Positions 6,844-9,019 of a stretch of DNA of 9,019 bases are shown here, piece after piece. The translations under genes and the position numbers were made by a program. The stretch is taken from the NCBI GenBank assembly GCA_014730235.1, contig WJIO01000031.1:1-9019 (forward strand). Direction: 5' to 3'. Under the pieces are notes generated by a model. That model was not told the origin of the DNA, made no database searches, and saw nothing but the letters and a program-made list of their open reading frames with translations. The DNA comes from Candidatus Poribacteria bacterium (GTDB lineage Bacteria > Poribacteria > DTPJ01 > WJIO01). The first letter of the stretch is position 1, and every line of letters begins with the position of its first letter.

Positions 6844-7608
6844 TCAAGCAACTTCTCTTTCTCCAGTTTCCTGTTTTTCTGCTGGTTTTTGTTCTGCTTC
6901 TTCATCAATACCCTGTTCTTTAAGTAGCGCAGAACGACCTTCGACGATTCCATCGGCAAGTTTTTCACATATCAGCTTTATTGCTCTGATAGCATCATCA
7001 TTTCCGGGTATAGGATAATCCACTTCATCAGGATCGCACTTGGTATCTACGATAGCAATAGATGGTATTGATAGCTTTCTGGCTTCTGCAACAGCAATTT
7101 TTTCTTTTATTGTATCAATGATTATAGCAGCACCAGGGAGTTTCCCCATATGTCTGATACCTGATAGGTTCTTTTCCAGGCGTTCTTTCTGTCTTTTCAA
7201 ATCCATTACTTCTTTTTTCGGAAGAAGTTCGAATGTTCCATCGTTTTCCATTCGTTCCAGTTCATTGAGTCTATTAATGCTCTTTTTGATGGTTTTAAAA
7301 TTTGTCAACATACCACCAAGCCATCTTTCGTTTACAAAGAACATCCCGCATCTCAAAGCTTCCTCTTCGATGGTTTCAACTGCCTGTCTTTTTGTACCGA
7401 CAAAAAGCACAACTTCCCCATCAGATACAATATCCCTAAGGAAATTATAAGCTTCTGTCAGCATTTTAGCCGTTTGGCGAAGATCTATTATATATGTGCC
7501 GTTGCGTTCGGCAAAAATATACTTGGCCATCTTTGGATTCCATCGTCGTTTTTGATGACCGAAATGTACCCCAGCTTTAAGAAGTTCCTGCATTGTTACT
7601 ATTGCCAA
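6844..7608 (-). CDS. rpsB: 30S ribosomal protein S2
   Basis: S2 binds between the head and body of the small ribosomal subunit, late in its assembly. The protein has 254 residues, a normal length. Diagnostic blocks are [19 protein letters not shown] at 9-27, [15 protein letters not shown] at 29-43, FVGTKRQA at 69-76, [12 protein letters not shown] at 93-104, HMGKLPGA at 153-160 and the signature [20 protein letters not shown] at 187-206. Residues about 115-150 form the charged coiled-coil extension. The last 20 or so residues are a Glu/Lys/Gln-rich, probably disordered tail. The start is TTG at 7608: AAGGAGGT stands 5 bases upstream, whereas the next in-frame ATG (7593) would be 20 bases away. 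As first gene of the translation block it follows the largest gap in the window. Confidence 0.98.
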   Translation of the reverse strand: MAIVTMQELLKAGVHFGHQKRRWNPKMAKYIFAERNGTYIIDLRQTAKMLTEAYNFLRDIVSDGEVVLFVGTKRQAVETIEEEALRCGMFFVNERWLGGMLTNFKTIKKSINRLNELERMENDGTFELLPKKEVMDLKRQKERLEKNLSGIRHMGKLPGAAIIIDTIKEKIAVAEARKLSIPSIAIVDTKCDPDEVDYPIPGNDDAIRAIKLICEKLADGIVEGRSALLKEQGIDEEAEQKPAEKQETGEREVA

Positions 7609-7613
7609 AATTT

Positions 7614-7621
7614 ACCTCCTT
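7614..7621 (-). promoter_or_regulatory. Shine-Dalgarno site of rpsB (AAGGAGGT), fixing a TTG start
   Basis: The 8-base match to the anti-Shine-Dalgarno sequence ends 5 bases before TTG at 7608. This decides the start over the downstream ATG and gives the N-terminus [10 protein letters not shown], as expected for S2. Confidence 0.85.
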
Positions 7622-7629
7622 GGTAATTT

Positions 7630-7652
7630 TACAGCGTATTATAAACGCTGTA
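7630..7652 (-). promoter_or_regulatory. Perfect 8-bp inverted repeat enclosing TATAAT, upstream of rpsB
   Basis: The arms TACAGCGT and ACGCTGTA flank a 7-base centre; on the coding strand the centre contains TATAAT (7638-7643), an exact -10 consensus. No good -35 is seen 16-18 bases upstream of it. Two readings are possible: a promoter whose -10 lies inside an operator-like palindrome, or a leader hairpin 8 bases before the ribosome-binding site that could mediate S2 feedback control. Sequence alone does not choose between them. Confidence 0.5.
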
Positions 7653-7757
7653 TTGGGTTAATCTACCGCTCCTTTCATTTTCAAACACAACAACCAATTC
7701 GTTATTTGAATGACCGCACCCATGCTTGAATCCAGGAACGTGTTTATTAATTTGTTA

Positions 7758-9019
7758 TCAAAGTATATATCTACTGAGATCCTTGTCCTCGATTATATCG
7801 GACAGTTGATCCCTTACATAATCCGCGTCTATTTCTATTTTGTCACCCTTTATCTCCGGTGCTTTGAAAGAAATATCGCTGAGTATTCTTTCCATAATTG
7901 TATGAAGCCTTCTTGCTCCAATATTTTCTGTTTGATCGTTAATCTGACAGGCTATGGACGCCATTTCATCAATGGCATCTTCATTAAAATCAATGTCAAC
8001 TTTTTCGGTTTCCAGAAGGGCTATATACTGCTTGACAAGGGAATTTTTTGGCTCAATAAGAATACGCTTGAATTCTTCTTTACCAAGATTTTTTAACTCC
8101 ACCCTGATAGGAAATCGTCCCTGAAGTTCAGGTATAAGATCAGAAGGTTTTGAAGTATGAAAAGCCCCTGCCGCAATGAAAAGAATATGGTCTGTTTTAA
8201 CCATACCATATTTTGTAGCGACGGTGCAGCCTTCCACGATAGGTAGTATATCTCGCTGTACCCCTTCTCTGGAAACATCAGGGCCTGTCCTGGACTCACG
8301 CCCTACGATTTTGTCAATTTCATCGAGAAATATTATACCGGAGTTTTCAACCTTTTCTATGGCTTCGGATATAACCTTGTCCATATCTATAAGTTTGTTG
8401 GATTCTTCCTCCATTAATATTTCTCTTGCTTCGGCAACAGTAACCGTTCGCTCTTTGCTTTTTTTGGGAAACATGCTGCCGAACATGTCCTTAAAGTTAA
8501 TATCCATCTCTTCAAAACCAGAGGGTGAAAAAACCTCTATCATAGGAATAACACTATTTTTGACCTCTATATTTACAAATTTGTCTTCCATCTTCCCGGA
8601 TTTGAGATTTTTCCGCATCTTTTCCCGGGTTCTGGCAAAAGATTCTTCCTCTTCTTTAATTATATCATCAATAATTTCTTCTGGTTTTTGAGGCTGTTTA
8701 TCCTCTTCTTCATCGGATTCAGGATCAGATTTGATTTTGGTTTTCTTAGGCCGTTTTCGTTTGGGCGGAGGCGGCATAAGTATATCCAACAGACGTTCCT
8801 CAACAATTCTGCTGGCTTTTTCCTTTACAGATTCCGAATGACTTGAGCGTAACATATTTATGGCCAGGTCAGTCAGGTCTCTTATCATAGACTCCACATC
8901 ACGACCCACATAACCTACTTCGGTAAATTTTGAGGCCTCAACCTTAAGAAAAGGTGCATCCGCAAGCCGGGCAAGCCTTCTTGCTATTTCCGTTTTACCC
9001 ACGCCGGTTGGCCCTATCA
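7758..9019 (-). CDS. hslU: ATP-dependent protease ATPase subunit HslU (ClpY), 5' end missing
   Basis: HslU is the AAA+ unfoldase that feeds substrates to the HslV peptidase. The visible 419 residues begin at the Walker A motif, [15 protein letters not shown]; about 50-60 N-terminal residues lie beyond the window edge. Numbering from the first full codon (9017): Walker A 2-9, pore loop GYVG 35-38, the I domain about 55-190, Walker [10 protein letters not shown] 228-236, [12 protein letters not shown] 245-256, [12 protein letters not shown] 297-308, the sensor GARRLHT 367-373, and the C-terminus DLSRYIL, the family's tail that docks into HslV. The I domain contains a proline/basic then acidic low-complexity stretch. 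A GTG at 9002 lies inside Walker A and is not the real start. hslV is expected upstream, outside the window. A gap of 149 bases separates hslU from rpsB. Confidence 0.97.
   Translation of the reverse strand, partial: IGPTGVGKTEIARRLARLADAPFLKVEASKFTEVGYVGRDVESMIRDLTDLAINMLRSSHSESVKEKASRIVEERLLDILMPPPPKRKRPKKTKIKSDPESDEEEDKQPQKPEEIIDDIIKEEEESFARTREKMRKNLKSGKMEDKFVNIEVKNSVIPMIEVFSPSGFEEMDINFKDMFGSMFPKKSKERTVTVAEAREILMEEESNKLIDMDKVISEAIEKVENSGIIFLDEIDKIVGRESRTGPDVSREGVQRDILPIVEGCTVATKYGMVKTDHILFIAAGAFHTSKPSDLIPELQGRFPIRVELKNLGKEEFKRILIEPKNSLVKQYIALLETEKVDIDFNEDAIDEMASIACQINDQTENIGARRLHTIMERILSDISFKAPEIKGDKIEIDADYVRDQLSDIIEDKDLSRYIL
8640..8774 (-). other. Low-complexity charged stretch in the HslU I domain
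   Basis: Residues about 82-126 of the visible protein run from [11 protein letters not shown] through an acidic ESDEEED segment to a Glu-rich helix-like [14 protein letters not shown]. The family has variable sequence at this place in the I domain, so it is probably a flexible, strongly charged loop rather than a separate domain. It makes the full protein somewhat longer than E. coli HslU. Confidence 0.6.

Noticed and set aside
6771-6968. 65-codon minus-strand open frame across the rpsB end and the rpsB-tsf spacer
   Set aside because: Most of it lies out of frame inside rpsB; it is Lys/Asn-rich with no ribosome-binding site and resembles no protein I know.
7681-7709. Imperfect inverted repeat near the hslU 3' side (CAAA...TTTG with partial inner pairing)
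   Set aside because: Pairing is interrupted and there is no U-run, so it is not supported as an hslU terminator.
7710-8096. 128-codon plus-strand open frame opposite the hslU end
   Set aside because: It is antisense to a conserved coding region, and its composition follows from the hslU codons. The same applies to the other plus-strand frames, such as 8176-8691 and 7040-7450.
1-9019. Possible horizontally acquired or mobile segment, defence genes or CRISPR
   Set aside because: All genes are core housekeeping genes in a conserved order and orientation; no transposase, integrase, direct-repeat array or tRNA-like sequence was seen.

Overview
This window is a bacterial housekeeping operon. Every gene I can support lies on the minus strand, so transcription runs from high to low coordinates. 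In that order the genes are hslU (5' end cut off by the window edge), rpsB, tsf, pyrH, frr, uppS, cdsA, dxr, rseP and ispG (only its first 51 codons are present). The block from rpsB to rseP/ispG is the widely conserved S2/EF-Ts operon of bacteria, extended with envelope and isoprenoid genes.

Region by region: 7758-9019 holds the protease ATPase HslU. 7609-7757 is the largest intergenic gap and holds the likely rpsB promoter/leader, with a perfect inverted repeat centred on a TATAAT sequence. 6116-7608 encodes ribosomal protein S2 and a short EF-Ts. 4777-6126 encodes UMP kinase and ribosome recycling factor, with a strong hairpin between them. 3108-4744 encodes undecaprenyl diphosphate synthase and CDP-diglyceride synthase. 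1939-3099 encodes the MEP-pathway enzyme DXR. 167-1933 encodes an unusually long RseP-type site-2 protease. 3-155 is the start of IspG, another MEP-pathway enzyme. No gap exceeds 150 bases, and I see no tRNA, rRNA, CRISPR array, insertion sequence or convincing intrinsic terminator.

The genes link translation (S2, EF-Ts, RRF), pyrimidine supply (PyrH), isoprenoid synthesis (DXR and IspG making IPP/DMAPP), use of isoprenoids for the cell-wall lipid carrier (UppS), phospholipid synthesis (CdsA) and membrane or cytosolic proteolysis (RseP, HslU). The genome is moderately AT-rich (by eye about 40% GC). Gene order, a ~200-residue EF-Ts and a long RseP suggest a non-proteobacterial lineage. Planctomycetota- or Omnitrophota-like bacteria are my guess, but the sequence does not settle it.

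I do not see a new multi-gene system here. The features most worth a second look are: an insert of about 165 residues between the two PDZ domains of RseP that contains two copies of a short motif; apparent replacements of normally conserved active-site residues in PyrH (Lys to Glu) and DXR (Ser to Gly); a 13-bp perfect inverted repeat over the pyrH stop codon; and the palindrome over the putative rpsB -10 box.
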